NCBI GenBank assembly: GCA_015680685.1
Contig: MNCI01010461.1
Span: forward strand, 217,131 to 253,877
DNA length: 36,747 bases
Source: Gnetum montanum
Lineage: Eukaryota > Streptophyta > Gnetopsida > Gnetales > Gnetaceae
Direction: 5' to 3'
Shown: piece after piece, positions 10,119 to 21,497 of the stretch
How the letters are laid out: each line of letters opens with the position of its first letter
How positions within the stretch are numbered: the first letter of the stretch is position 1
Made by a program: the position numbers and the translations under genes
Notes under the pieces: model-generated
Seen by the model: the letters and a program-made list of their open reading frames with translations, nothing else
Databases searched by the model: none
What the model was told of the DNA's origin: nothing

Positions 10119-12814
10119 TCATGTAGTTCCTAGTGGTGGTGGCTCCTCCATTGGTTCTTTCCCTTTGTCTTGTGCTCTAGGTTTTGAGACTTGATGGCAT
10201 TGGAGTATGGCTTGGAGCTTCTCCTCTTTGGTCTAGGGATCTTGTACCATCCATGCTAATGTTCCAATGTTTGATGGATTCGGCACCTCCCATGGGTAGG
10301 GTAGTTGCGGGAACATTTGATTTGCCTTGACATACCATGCCGCAAATACCCATCGTTTCTCTTCATAGGCTCTGGCTTTATCTCTATATTCCTAGAAATC
10401 CACAAGCCATTGAGCCAAATCTGCTGTGACACCTTTTTAGCCTTAGTAGCTTGCCTTTACCACCTTAGGTTCAGAATTTGCAACCTCCAGTTGTTGCAAT
10501 ACCTTCTTGTGTTTTGCAAATTCTGTTTCATATTTGACATAGGTGCTAGCTACTTATTGCTCGAGCTTTGTTCTCAGGCACCCTGTTATTAACATGGCAA
10601 GGTTGGCATACCACAAGTTTGCCAACTCCATGTATTCTATAAGATCTTGGATCTGCAAGTCCTAGCTCTTAACTTCTGCTTGGTGGGCAAAGGCATATGT
10701 GTCCAATATGGCTCGCCAGTCAGTGTGTTGGGCACTGACAACATTGATGTGGGCCTTAGCCATATGGATCTCCTTCTCAAGGATCTATTTGTACATTCCC
10801 ACCTAGTCTCGGAAGTGCTCCTTTAGATTGTCATGCCGTTTAGCCTCATTTTTCCATGCACTTATCTTGATAGCTAACTTTTGGCAAATGGCGCATACCT
10901 CCTTCATTGAGAGGGTTCAATTCTCCCTGGCTAAATGGCTCATGTCCTAGTTGACCTAGATGAATTGTTCTCGCAACTGATGAAAGTGTTCCTTGATAAC
11001 ATTCTTTTGCTTCTCCACAGTAGTCAATTGAAGGTTGTCAGCAACAAGCTACTTGTTCTCTTCTTGTAAGGCTTTGAGTACTTTGATATGCACATGAGTT
11101 TGCGTCTATGCTGTAGAGGCATCCCAAACAACCTTCTCTTTTTCTTCAGCCATCTTTTTATTCTCCATCAGTAGCTTTGTTAGTTGCTTAGTTTTGAAGT
11201 CGTCCAGCTGGTCTGTGGGAACAAACTCCAAAGGGTCCCGCTGTGCTTCTTGTAGGACGACAAGATTTTCTTGCAATTTTTTTACTTCTACTTCAGCATG
11301 CTCGGCCCTCACTTTTGTCAAGACCAGCTTTCCTTTGGTAGAAATGAGGTCTGGTTGAATTGCTATAACATCCTAAGGGATGTCAAACAAATATTTCATT
11401 ACTTGCTCTATTTGTAGCAATCGATCAAGCACATCCTCATGTTCCGTAAGAGTCATTAAGGTTCCAGCCAAAGTTTGAGCATCCCGTGCTCCCGTGAGAT
11501 TTACCAATGATACAATAGGTACATTGAATGATTCTTTTATGTGGTATATGACCACTTCTATGGCTCCCACTGCATCCTGGTGTTGCATGACCACCACTGT
11601 GGCCCCTTCACTAGTTTCTAGTTGCACTTGGAAAGATGCAGTATTTTTCGAGATCTGTTGTGACCAAGTACTTTCCTCTCCTCCTGTGTGGATGGACACT
11701 TTACCCCTTGTGTGATCCAAAGAAATCGTGGGTCGTACAACATCATCGATGATGTAGAAGAGATTTGCGACTTCCCCAACTGACCATCTCAGCAATGGCC
11801 TTGAGATGGCTCATCGACGGTCTGTAGTCTTGCGACAACTGTGGTTGACCTTGGCCCATGCTAGGCCCTACTTCTTGTTGTTGGCTGGGTCCCATACTTG
11901 GAGGTCAGCTAGGTCCTGCATGTTGAGTTGCAGTTGGTCCAGCTGTTTTTTCTTCTTCTTGTTCTGGTCCCATTGTCTCACCAATGATTTTTCTTACAGA
12001 TGGTGACTTTAACAATTCAGCATATGAAGTAGGCTGGGCTTTTCAGAGGACATCATTGGTGTATCCTCTTGTACCAGCATGTTGGCACAACCTCTTGATA
12101 AGGCAAGGGAAAGGTAACACCATCTTCCCTGTCTTCCATTACTTAAACCACCTCAGGATCTTCGTATAGTATAGATGAGGCAGGTTAGCATCAACCTTTT
12201 CCATCAGCACTGCACATCCCCTAGACACATACATTTAGATTCCTTTTAAGCCCTTTTTGGGGAAGAGGTGATACGTTCTAATTTTGAAATAATCCCTTTC
12301 TTCTATTGTCAATTCTCCAAATGTCTCTTCCTTGCCATACACCCTTTCTAACCAAACTCGTCGCACATCAGGGTCTGAACGGGTAGAAAACTAAGCAACC
12401 GTGGGCCTTGTATTTGAAAGGTTTAATACTTCCAAAATGGCTTGCATGAAGAAATTGACTATCACACCACAAATGTTGATGGTGGTGCCTTGTTCTCTAT
12501 TGTGTTAGAATTGGTACATTTTTTCTAGGTACCAGGAACCTCTATTAGAGAGGATAGGCCATAAGGGAGAGCCTTTGAGGTGATCCCTAATAGCTTCAGG
12601 AGTGAACTCTACAAAAGATTTAAATTTTAATTCCACAATCATCGCAGTGAAGGTGGACTTTTCATGGATAGCCTGAACACAATCTTGAAGTAGCGTGAGA
12701 TGATTGTTCCTCCTGTTCTATATGTTGTCTGGCAGGATCTTGTCCTCCTCCTCTCCGAGGTCATTTACTTCCACCTTCAGCAGGACCTTCCCATTGTCCA
12801 CGTTTCGGAGCCAT
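10119..12814 (-). pseudogene. Element A ORF2: large protein with coiled coil, no known function
   Basis: A degraded reading of about 900 codons on the minus strand starts at or near ATG 12814 (ATGGCTCCG, preceded by a splice-acceptor-like GATTGTAG) and ends at TGA 10119-10121. The first ~280 residues look globular (EFTPEAIRDHLKGSPLWPIL, DPDVRRVWLERVYGKEETFG). A Gln/Pro/Gly linker follows (MGPSQQQEVGPSMGQ). From about 11800 down to 10600 there are long heptad-rich helices (VEVKKLQENLVVLQEAQ, TKLLMENKKMAEEKEKVVW). The tail is GKEPMEEPPPL. There is one clear frameshift near 11790-11800 and many stops. It resembles the long uncharacterised proteins often annotated as putative plant transposon proteins, but I cannot confirm a named domain. 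Relatives lie at 1785-2062, 3240-3365 and 4591-6367. A role in particle assembly or as a second structural protein is only a guess. Confidence 0.7.
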
Positions 12815-14451
12815 CTACAATCACACAGGGTTAATCGTTAGTAAGGTTGTTTTCAAAGTTAAGTTATACCTTACTGCTTGCCTTAACTAATTTAATTTTA
12901 TTCTGTCTCCATGTGATGTTTCCCGAATGATTATAATAGTGAGTCATGTTACCTAGGTGGTTTTCCAATTTTAGTTTCCTAGTGTTCCTAGGGATGAAAT
13001 GATGTTTAGCATAATTATTCCTATTATTATAATTAATTACCCTTAATGATGTCCTTTGGACGATGAAAAATTCCCCTAGTGACATTACGCACAAGAAAAA
13101 TACCAAATTTTTAAAGATTTTCTTGAAATCAACATGGTAAACTTAGGACATTGGGTGACTGTTAAGGGGTTCTAGGGTAATTCAACTTGTTGTGAAGGCA
13201 CGAATAATGATGTGTGTTGTAATTAATCAATAAAACCTTGAGTGGTAGAGAAAAAGGCTATGTGCTGGTACATAGGAACATTATTATTTAAAGGAATAGT
13301 AGTAGGAAACGAGAATCATTGGCAAATATGTTGAGGGTAATAAATGGTGTGTGCAAGGTGGGCATGAGTGAAAATTACAAGAGATTACGCAAGTGGATCC
13401 TCCCCAAAGCAGGTTCCAACCTTTAATGCCCTTGCATAACCACACTTAGAAGTGTCCATGGGCACTTGAAGGGTTAAATCTAATCCACACTAATTCCAAA
13501 AAACGCACACATGTAAATATCACCGGAATGAGGTAAGAATTCTACGCTATATAAGACACGAGCTACAATCACATGAATAGTGAGATGAGATGGGGTATAG
13601 AAGGGATCATAGAGATTGGGACATGAGGTAACTGACCTAGGGCATAGTGAATCCTACGTGAAAAGTATGATTAGCATGTCATTAACCCATCGTTCCAAGA
13701 TCAGGACCAAGTCCATTCCTCTAATTAGTGACACTGCATTGTTTCATCCCATGATGAGCGACTATGAGAGTACCAAAACAACAAGGCATACGATCACTTG
13801 GCATTTTGTTCAAGGGAGGAGTGATTTTTGTTTTGTGGCACTTCCTTTGTTTTTTTTTCTTTTTTTGAATACTGAATTTAGAGAAGCCACAAACATTTAG
13901 GCATGGGTGCATGTCTTTCTAGTGGGACCCCCTAGAACAACATTGGATTTTTGAGTGCCCTTTTGATTACTCTTACTTCCATTTTTCGTTAGATCTACAA
14001 GGATCTTAGTACAACCACATTGCATGATAACTCCCACAGCCATCACCAAAGAGAATCCACAAGTCCCCTTGATGTCACACCCTAATCATTTCCTCTTGAT
14101 CCATCCTTCTTCATTCTGGGTACAATGAACACAAAATTAATTTTAAGTTTTAATAATGTCAAGAATATCACTATACCCTTGAATAGAACCTCTTATTTGT
14201 AGAATGGGTGAGTGGGTGTAATGGGTTCACTATCCAAATAATTAATCACTTGAGACTTGATAACATAGAACACACCTTAACCAACAAGCCACATGAGTGT
14301 TTTATTCATAGATGGGATTACTTATAAAAAACGTAAAAAGACAAGAAGACAAAAATATAAAAAGATAAAATAAGAAATTGAAAAATGAAAAAATTGAAAA
14401 AAAAAGTTGTAAAATTGAAGAAAATGAAAAATATTTATTAATCCTACTTGT
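12815..14451 (-). other. Element A spacer where pol would normally lie
   Basis: There are 1.6 kb between gag and ORF2 without a recognisable gene. I looked for the D-D, YxDD, DDE and zinc-finger motifs of pol on both strands and saw none. The segment contains a T-run near 13850-13867 and a very A-rich stretch at about 14325-14435 (plus strand). Confidence 0.6.
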
Positions 14452-16438
14452 TATTAAAATGGGGGATATCCCCCATAACTAAACAGTTGAGGATGGCAAG
14501 GATTAATAAATGAAAGATGAGGATCCTTGCATGTTGGAAATATTGGGACTTGGTCATACTTACCCCATTGGGGTTCATACACCTGATTGTAGTAAGCATA
14601 GCGGGGAAATTTATAAGATGTGGTCTTTGGGTAAAGAGTTGACCCACTATGGTATTTGGGACTGTTAGATGGTATGCAAGGATCGGGATGTTGCCCTCCA
14701 TGCTTCTGTTCATTGGGCCATATGGTTGTTGGAGTGTTGATTGGTGGCCCTGATGAAGTAACATGAGGTGTTGGGTTCAAAGATAAGGGTGAACCACAGT
14801 GTTGGACTTGTGCTAGGTTGGAGGATGCAGTGGCCTTGGAATTGTGTTGCCCCTTCCTAGGATCATTTCAAAAGAAGGGACACTTTTGATGTTGAGGAGG
14901 CCTCTTACTCTTGTTGATAGTAGTAGCACAAGTAACGTTCTTAGGTTGTTGCTATGGTGTAGGCACCTTAGGAAGCATTGGTGGCGATGTAGAAGGAGGG
15001 AAAGGATGAGAATGTTGAAAATTAGGAGAAGTGTAAGATGCACAAGGTGGTGGTTGTGTTGAGGTCATGGGCTGATAGTATTGTAGAGAATGGTAATTTG
15101 GTGAGATAGAGTATGTTGGCCCAGTTGGAGAAATAGGATGTTGAACTAGATAAGCATTTGGATTTAGATAATATAAAGGGTGTCTCCAATGTAGGGATGG
15201 TTTCCCCCATGACTGGGATTGTTGCCACTGTGATTGAACACAATATCTCTGTATGAACTCTAGATGTAATGTGTTTACCCAATGCTCATATAAATATAAC
15301 AAGATTAGGCATTGGCCTTGGGGTGATCGTACAGGAAAATGTTGCATTCATAAGTATGATCAACAGTTGAGCTCTTATTTTCGTCATTCCTTCTTTTTGA
15401 ATGTCTAATGATATTTCATCCTGCTTTTCGAGTTGTCAAAACTCTATCTCCAATGGTATCAATAAATTCTCCACACTTTTTATATGTCCATTCCAACATC
15501 TTATTGATCTTTGCCTCAACTTCTTCTAACGATTGTTGTATTGGCAAAGATAGTTCTTTCTTCTTGTGATAGGTTGACTTCTCCTTTTTATGATCCTGGA
15601 CCTTTGTTAAATTGAGATTCTGGTCCCGTTGATATTTTTCAACACTCTTCCATCTAGCCATTTCTCCTTCTTCTTTTTCTACTCACGTAATAAGTTCTTG
15701 GACTGGATGGGTTCATAGTTCGTATAGTTGGCCTTGGGCATACATTCCTAAGGTCTCTCTTGTTTCATCACAAAGTTAATGAATGATATGGTACATTAGC
15801 CTTTCCGCAGAGAACTCATGGCCTGGAAAATTGTTTAATAGTGCATAATATCTTTCTAAGGCCATGTCCAAGGGTTCATGTTGTGCTTTTTTCCACTCTT
15901 GGATTTGTTTCCTCAAGGTTGACACTGTTGCGTAGGTTTGATATCTTTCATTAAAAGGTTCTACCATTGTTGACCAACATTGTATTAAATTTGGTTTTAA
16001 CGATCTATATCATACTTTTGCTTGGCCAACGAGTATCATAGGAAAGAGCTTAATTTTTTGCCACCCGTTATCAATGTTGTTCCATGTGCAGGCATTGTAG
16101 AAGGCTAGTAAATGTTGATGTAGATCTAAGTCAAAGCCCCTTGAGAAATTAGGGAAGTTGTTTAAATCGAGCCTAGGTAGATGGCTCTCTTTATGATGCC
16201 TATAGGAGATTCGAATAGCCTTTTGTATATGCGTTAAGCTTGTAGTGGCCAGTAGGGGTTCATCATCATCGGGTAAGTTATGTGTTCGTGCATTGGGATG
16301 ATGTTTCTTTTGTTTATGTTTATAAGAAACCCGCACCTCAGTTTGCGTACTCCAATCTTGATTGTCATATAGTTCGTTGGTTCTCTAATGAACTTCCTCA
16401 CTAGGTGTGGCATTATTGTAATATTGTAGGAGAGGCAT
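14452..16438 (-). pseudogene. Element A gag
   Basis: The minus-strand reading starts at ATG 16438 (MPLLQYYNNATPSEEV) and stays in one frame to about 15400 with several stops. The capsid-like core includes FDLDLHQHLLAFYNAC, WQKIKLFP, VEPFNERYQTYATVS, QIQEWKKAQHEPLDMALERYY and ETRETLGMYAQGQLYEL. The same sequence of motifs recurs in the gag at 22468-24942. A degenerate zinc-knuckle remnant (YECNIFLYDHPKANA) follows near 15300-15320. After a frameshift there, the rest is Pro/Tyr/Gln-rich (TSTQPPPCASYTSPNFQ) and ends at 14454 with GGYPPF. Gag forms the cytoplasmic virus-like particle that packages the RNA. No protease follows. Confidence 0.82.
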
Positions 16439-16559
16439 GGTTGTGAAATTGTGTGTGACTTTATATGTAACTTGTTATGATTATTTCTTTCTTCCTAAGA
16501 GATATATCATTAATTCCTATACAGTGATCTTGTATGATATAACTAATCTAGATAACTAG

Positions 16560-16583
16560 CACTGTCCCTGGCAGTGGCGTCAA
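16560..16583 (-). other. Element A primer binding site, tRNA-Asp type
   Basis: Read on the minus strand, TTGACGCCACTGCCAGGGA immediately follows the 5' LTR end CATCA. It matches the complement of the plant tRNA-Asp 3' end (TGGCGCCGTTGCCGGGGA) apart from a few transitions. Athila and Tat lineage elements commonly use this primer. Confidence 0.78.
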
Positions 16584-17306
16584 TGATGAGTGGTGAGGTA
16601 CCCCTACACTCAACCATATGAATACGAGCGTTACATGCATGATTCGGTCAAACTCTGTAGAAGGACTAGTTGTGGCACCTAGATAGTTAGCCTTAGGTTG
16701 CAGTTCATTATCTTTCCACCTGGACTAGTATTAACTTTTTCATGTATGGTTTAGTCCAAAGTGAGGTGTATGATGTGTTCTAACCTAATGCTACTCCTGA
16801 AGGCAATGGAAGATAATATTGACTAAGCTAAGAGAGAAAGGGTGAGAGAGAATCTAAGCTAGCCTAAGTGTGATGAGTATCTATTCCTTGATTATTCGTA
16901 CACATCTTGGACTTCATGCACGACTACTACTAGGATTACCAAGTGCAGATCCTAGGTACACTACTGGGTTACCAAGTAGTCACACTTAAATGCTCGTAAT
17001 CAAGTCGTACTCATTCCGCATTTAATAGGAGTTTAAGGATGAAAGATATTAACTAGGAAAATAGTAAATAAAAATTAATTAAATAATTAAGCTAAGTAAA
17101 TGCTGCAATGATGAAGTAATCTCGATCTTTATTTTCAGTCATGTGTGTGTCCAAGTACGTTAGACTCGAATAAGGATGCCGTACAATTACAATCACCACA
17201 CTGCAGGCATACACTGGGAGGAAAAGGGTTGAGAAAGAAATTAAACACTTAAACTAAAAACTACTTACTTACTGACTAATTATTCCTAACTCATCTATCT
17301 ACCTCT

Positions 17307-17314
17307 TATTTATA
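17307..17314 (-). promoter_or_regulatory. Element A LTR TATA box (TATAAATA)
   Basis: TATAAATA sits in the context CTCATCTATAAATAAGAGG on the minus strand and is conserved in the other LTR. Transcription would start about 30 bases further on, near 17280. Confidence 0.62.
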
Positions 17315-17328
17315 GATGAGGCGACAGG

Positions 17329-17356
17329 CTACGATATCACGTATGCGATATCGTAG
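17329..17356. repeat. Perfect 10-bp inverted repeat in the element A promoter
   Basis: CTACGATATC (17329-17338) and GATATCGTAG (17347-17356) are exact reverse complements around an 8-base spacer, just upstream of the TATA box. In the 3' LTR the same place is degraded. It could be a binding site for a dimeric protein or a hairpin. Confidence 0.82.
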
Positions 17357-17378
17357 TGGACCAAATGATGCTTCATCA

Positions 17379-17383
17379 ATAAT
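17379..17383. repeat. Target site duplication of element A, right copy (ATAAT)
   Basis: This is an exact copy of 9323-9327 directly after the LTR end CTTCATCA. Confidence 0.9.
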
Positions 17384-18770
17384 GAAGCTCATGACCTCCT
17401 TTTATAGCTTGAGAAGTCGAGAGGATTTGAAACTTTTCTTAATGTGGGATAAACCTTTCTTATTTTTGTTGCTTCTTCTATCATAAACTAATATTTTCAA
17501 AGGTTTTATTCCTATTTTTCTATCTTTTTTCAACCTTCTTTAAATACATAAAACTTCTAACATCTACATGACTTCAAGCATGAAAGATAAATAAATATAA
17601 AGTTTGAGCATTGTCCAAAAATCATAACAACTACAATATAGAGCTATATACTATGTGAGCCTTAAAGGAGAGGAAACATGTTTTGAAAAATGAGAAACAA
17701 AGACTAAAAGTAAAACCTTAAGGTTTAGCATACTTAAACATTAATGAATTAAAGAATATGTAATGTTGATAAGATTGAAATAAAACTCAGTACAACATAT
17801 GACAAAAATATTAAAAACTGAGATCTAAGATTCTATTTTATAAACTATAGACTCAAAATGAACTTTTCATAATGCATTATTGAAAAACCATAAATGTACA
17901 CAAAGCCTTAGAAAATAAACTTGAATTAAAGGTAATATAATAGATTTCCCTACTTTATAATGATGTAGTTCAAGAACAACACCTGTTATGGTTGATATCT
18001 TCTATCAAGGTTTCAATCCTAGATGGAAACAATAGATAAATATTTAAATCAAAGAAAAAATATAGAAATATGATCTTTGAAGGAAAAATTAGGAGACTTA
18101 TGCATATACAAAAAGATTTCATAGGCTAAGATTGATGGCTTCCTCTTTTACTTCGATAGGTGTTTCCCCTCATTGGCTAATGGGAAATACTAATGGATGA
18201 AAAAAAAAAAATCACATATAGCCCAAATCTAAAATTCAAATATAAAAGATACATATGGAAATAATATATCTCTAATGTTAGACCTATAGTTCCTTCCCCA
18301 TCACTCAATATGAAAGCTATATGAGTTATATATTATATGAGATCTGAAGTTGAAATTTCAACTTTGTTATCTTAAGGGTATAATTCTATTTCTATCACTC
18401 TATGGGAAATAATCAAAATATAAGTTAACTAAGAACACAATAATAGCATGTGCACAACCATAGCATACCACATGCATGATATAGAAACCCTTGTGCAAAT
18501 GACCTATCTAGTACTTGATACTTGTTTACTCAAAACTCCAACAAGGTTAGTACATAGATGCTTTATAAAAGAAATAAGAAAAAACCTTAAATGAAATCGA
18601 CAAACATGGTCACATGATATTATAATTAATCCAAAAGTACTAGCATAAGCAAGACATACCTTAATGTTCAAGTTGTAAAATACAAAGCATAAACTAGTTA
18701 TATTACATCAAAGGTTAAAGTCATAAGACATACCATTAAGGAAACAAGTTTTTAGAACTAGGGTGATACA
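17384..18770 (-). repeat. Probable U3 part of a chromovirus 3' LTR
   Basis: On the minus strand this begins TGTATCACCC directly after a polypurine tract (18771-18788) and contains no gene. A good TATA box, TATAAAAGG, lies at 17398-17406, about 1.37 kb into the LTR. Element A is inserted roughly 15-20 bases downstream of this box, so the rest of the LTR should lie left of 9323. The far end is not located and no second LTR copy is in the window. Confidence 0.5.
17398..17406 (-). promoter_or_regulatory. TATA box in the chromovirus LTR (TATAAAAGG)
   Basis: The minus strand reads AGCTATAAAAGGAGGTCATG. It is a canonical plant TATA box, and its distance from the LTR start suits a long U3. Confidence 0.5.
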
Positions 18771-18788
18771 TTATTCCCCCTCTCTTAA
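18771..18788 (-). other. Chromovirus polypurine tract
   Basis: The minus strand reads TTAAGAGAGGGGGAATAA and is followed at once by TGTATCACCC. It lies just past the end of the chromodomain-like coding remnant, where the tract is expected. Confidence 0.62.
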
Positions 18789-18866
18789 GAATTTTCCTTC
18801 TATATGATTTGAAGGTAAATAGTATATAATTCATATTCCACTTCCCATGTTGCTCTTGTGCTCTAT

Positions 18867-19451
18867 TGTAGAAAAACATGTCCTATTTTTGGATCAATCG
18901 TTATTTCCCTTCTAAAACAAGGGATGGAAGGACTGTAGAGATCCTTATGGGTTTCATGCAAGCTTAACCATAACCAAAGAACTACATGACCCTAATTCCT
19001 TTGTGTACTAATTCATAAGGATTTGTAGGCTTGTAGAGGAGCTTTGTCTTTAATGGTAGAGCCATCACCCTTTTCTATAAAGCACGACTTACGGTAAGAT
19101 GTATTAGAGAAGGAATGTATCATAGCTTTCTTAATAGATGTGTCATGGGTTTATGATAGTGCTCTTGAGTACGTTATGTGTATTATGTTGTTTGAGTCAA
19201 TTGTGTGATTATGTAGGTATCTTCACATACATGTGTTTCCATTACGTTGATTCTATTACATGTATGATTTCTAAAGATGTACTTGCTACACTCCTAACAA
19301 TTGGACTAACGTGTTCTATGTACTTAGGTTGTGCTTGCAACTACTATGATCATTGAGGCATAGTCCATCTTAGATCTGTTCTAGAATACTTGGCTACTAT
19401 CATATTCAAGGATGGTGCTAAGTGATGCTTCTCTAGAGGAGTATCATTACA
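18867..19451 (+). repeat. TRIM left terminal repeat
   Basis: Similarity to 19847-20300 is visible in many blocks, for example GTAGGCTTGTA, GTGCTCTT.AGTA.GTT, TTCACATACATGTG and TAGAATACTTGGCTA. This copy contains a segment near 19235-19345 that the right copy lacks. Confidence 0.76.
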
Positions 19452-19453
19452 CT

Positions 19454-19467
19454 TGGTATTAAAGCCA
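19454..19467 (+). other. TRIM primer binding site, initiator tRNA-Met type
   Basis: TGGTATTAAAGCCA matches the common plant primer site TGGTATCAGAGCCA with two differences and sits two bases after the left repeat. Confidence 0.75.
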
Positions 19468-19846
19468 ATGGTTTACAATTCAAGGTTGGTGTTATTTTGT
19501 GGTTCATAATCATGATTTATGTATTGCGATGATACACAAGAAGGAAAAAGGATGTGAAAATATTGGTAATGATTTTGGTCTAGGTAGAAAGGTTCGTAGC
19601 ATTTACATGAAAAAAGTAAGAATTTTTCAAAGAGCTTTCTTATGCTTATATTAGATGCCAAGTTAAGTTCAATAGTAATGATTTAAAGTTAGATACCTTT
19701 GTTATTCAACACTCTTGTCTAAAAATTTTTGAATGGGTTTGAAATGCTTTAATACCCTTGATATTCAATGTGCTCTTCACATTTGAGAAGATATTCAAAT
19801 AAAGATTTAAGCTCCAAAGATGTTACTTCTTTCAAGTAGGTGTGAG

Positions 19847-20300
19847 TGTAGGAAAACATACCTTGTTAGTGGATCAAGGATTATTTTCCTTCTAGAATTA
19901 GGGATAGAAGAAGTGTGGATATTCTGATAGGTTCTATGTTATCTTAACCGTTGCCAAAGAACTAGATGACCTTGATTTCTTTTTGTGCTATGTCATAAGA
20001 ATATGTAGGCTTGTAACAGAGCTTTGGATTTGATGCTTAGGCCATGATCCTTCTTTATGGAGTGGGGCTTAGGACTAAATGCATTAGAGTAGGAATTTAT
20101 CTTAGCTTTATTATGAGATTGGTTTCATGAGTGTATGCTAGTGCTCTTAAGTATGTTGTGTGTATTTGGGTTTTTTGGTTGCTTGTATGATTATATATGT
20201 AGCTTCACATACATGTGCTATGATCATTGAGGTGTAGTCCATCTTGGGTTTACTCTAGAATACTTGGCTATTTTTGACTCAAGGGTGGTATCAAGAAATG
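19847..20300 (+). repeat. TRIM right terminal repeat
   Basis: This is the second copy of the terminal repeat, preceded by a G-rich AGTAGGTGTGAG that may be the polypurine tract. It is shortened at its 3' end. Confidence 0.74.
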
Positions 20301-21497
20301 CTTATGTCTATTTCAAATAAATTTCACCATAGGAATCAACTTGCTTCTTAACTTTCTTTCCATTATGTTAATGATTTTAACTGGCAATTCAACATAATTG
20401 ACATCATGTTGAAAATACACATCCTACCACTTGATCATATGACTGGGATCTATAATGTACTTCCTTAACATAAAAATATGGAAAACATTATGAATAGTTT
20501 ACAACTATGATACAAGAACAATTTGATATGCAACTTCACCAATCTTCTTTAGCTTAAAAAAGAAAGCAATGTAGCATGGTGCTAATTTTCCTTATCAAAT
20601 ATCAAAACCACATGTAATAGTTAAAGTGCAAGAAAGGCTCATTATCCAATACTAAATTCTATACATATATTTATCTTGTGTTGTCTTCAATCTTTCTATG
20701 ATAATCTTAATTTGCTATGTAGTCTCTTCAATGATGTATGTGCTAGTCTTCTAAATGTACTTTATAATGTTCCAACAGGGTGCATAATAAGGTCTACCAT
20801 ATAAGTTTTCATATGATGTTTTCTTCAAACTAACCTAATAACTATTATTATAAGAAAACTTTATCAAAGGTAAAGCTCTGTCCCAATTGTCTTTGTAGTG
20901 TTGAAGCATCTTCTTTAAAATTTAATGTATCCTTCCTATTTGACTAGTTGTCTAATGATGATAAACTGAATTAAGATTTAAATTAGTTTGAAAATATTCT
21001 AAAATGCTTGGAAAACTCTAGAAGTGAACTTCACATCTTCATTGGAAATAAAGTTAGTTGAAATACAATGAATTTTGATAATGTCTAAAAGAAATTACTA
21101 TGCTATCTCTTTGGAAAAAATTGATGCCTTGATAGCTAAAAATGCAAAGATTTTGTCAAGAAATTTATAAGCATGAGAATTGAGTCCTTTCCACTCTTAG
21201 TACAAGGTAATCTTATGATGAAATCATGGAAATGACTTCCCACTTCAATTCTAAAATGGTGTGAAGGTAAAGATAGTCACTAGATATTTTATGCTTTACC
21301 TTGGCTTGTTGACAAACCAAATACTTAGTCATAAAATGTTTCATATCTCTCTTTTTATTAGATAATTAATAATACCTCATGATGTCCTAATACATCTTAT
21401 CATTACCAAGATGAATATGATACTTACTCAAGTATGCTTCCTCTGATAACTTTTGTCTCATTGACATTAGAAGTTGATAAAATCCATTAAGCCAAAT

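Larger units (their letters stand above)
9328..17378 (-). mobile_element. Element A: complete non-autonomous LTR retrotransposon
   Basis: This 8,051-bp unit is bounded by two LTRs that begin TGATGA and end TCATCA (read on the minus strand), and it is flanked by perfect ATAAT duplications. In minus-strand order it holds the 5' LTR, a tRNA-Asp-type primer site, gag, a 1.6-kb non-coding spacer, a ~900-codon second ORF, a short G-rich tract and the 3' LTR. I found no protease, reverse transcriptase, RNase H or integrase motif on either strand, so it must have been mobilised by enzymes from another element. By eye, the LTRs differ at roughly thirty places in the first 310 aligned bases, nearly all transitions, so the insertion is old. 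Confidence 0.9.
16584..17378 (-). repeat. Element A 5' LTR
   Basis: This is the 795-bp complete LTR copy, with TGATGA...TCATCA ends. The TATA box lies only about 65 bp from the LTR start, so U3 is very short and R plus U5 make up most of the LTR. The promoter region holds the inverted repeat listed at 17329-17356. Confidence 0.92.
18867..20300 (+). mobile_element. TRIM: miniature LTR retrotransposon inside the integrase
   Basis: This 1,434-bp insert has direct terminal repeats at 18867-19451 (585 bp) and 19847-20300 (454 bp), both starting TGTAGRAAAACAT. A primer site TGGTATTAAAGCC begins at 19454, two bases after the first repeat ends in TTACA. The 395-bp internal region codes for nothing recognisable. 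Flanks compatible with a decayed five-base duplication are CTCTAT before 18867 and CTTAT at 20301-20305. The second repeat lacks its last ~20 bases. The small size and lack of genes fit a terminal-repeat retrotransposon in miniature. Confidence 0.76.

Noticed and set aside
11494-11715. Plus-strand open reading of 73 codons
   Set aside because: It is antisense to the element A ORF2, where the minus-strand reading is longer and has homologues.
14844-15062. Plus-strand Arg/Leu-rich reading
   Set aside because: It is antisense to the Pro/Tyr-rich tail of element A gag.
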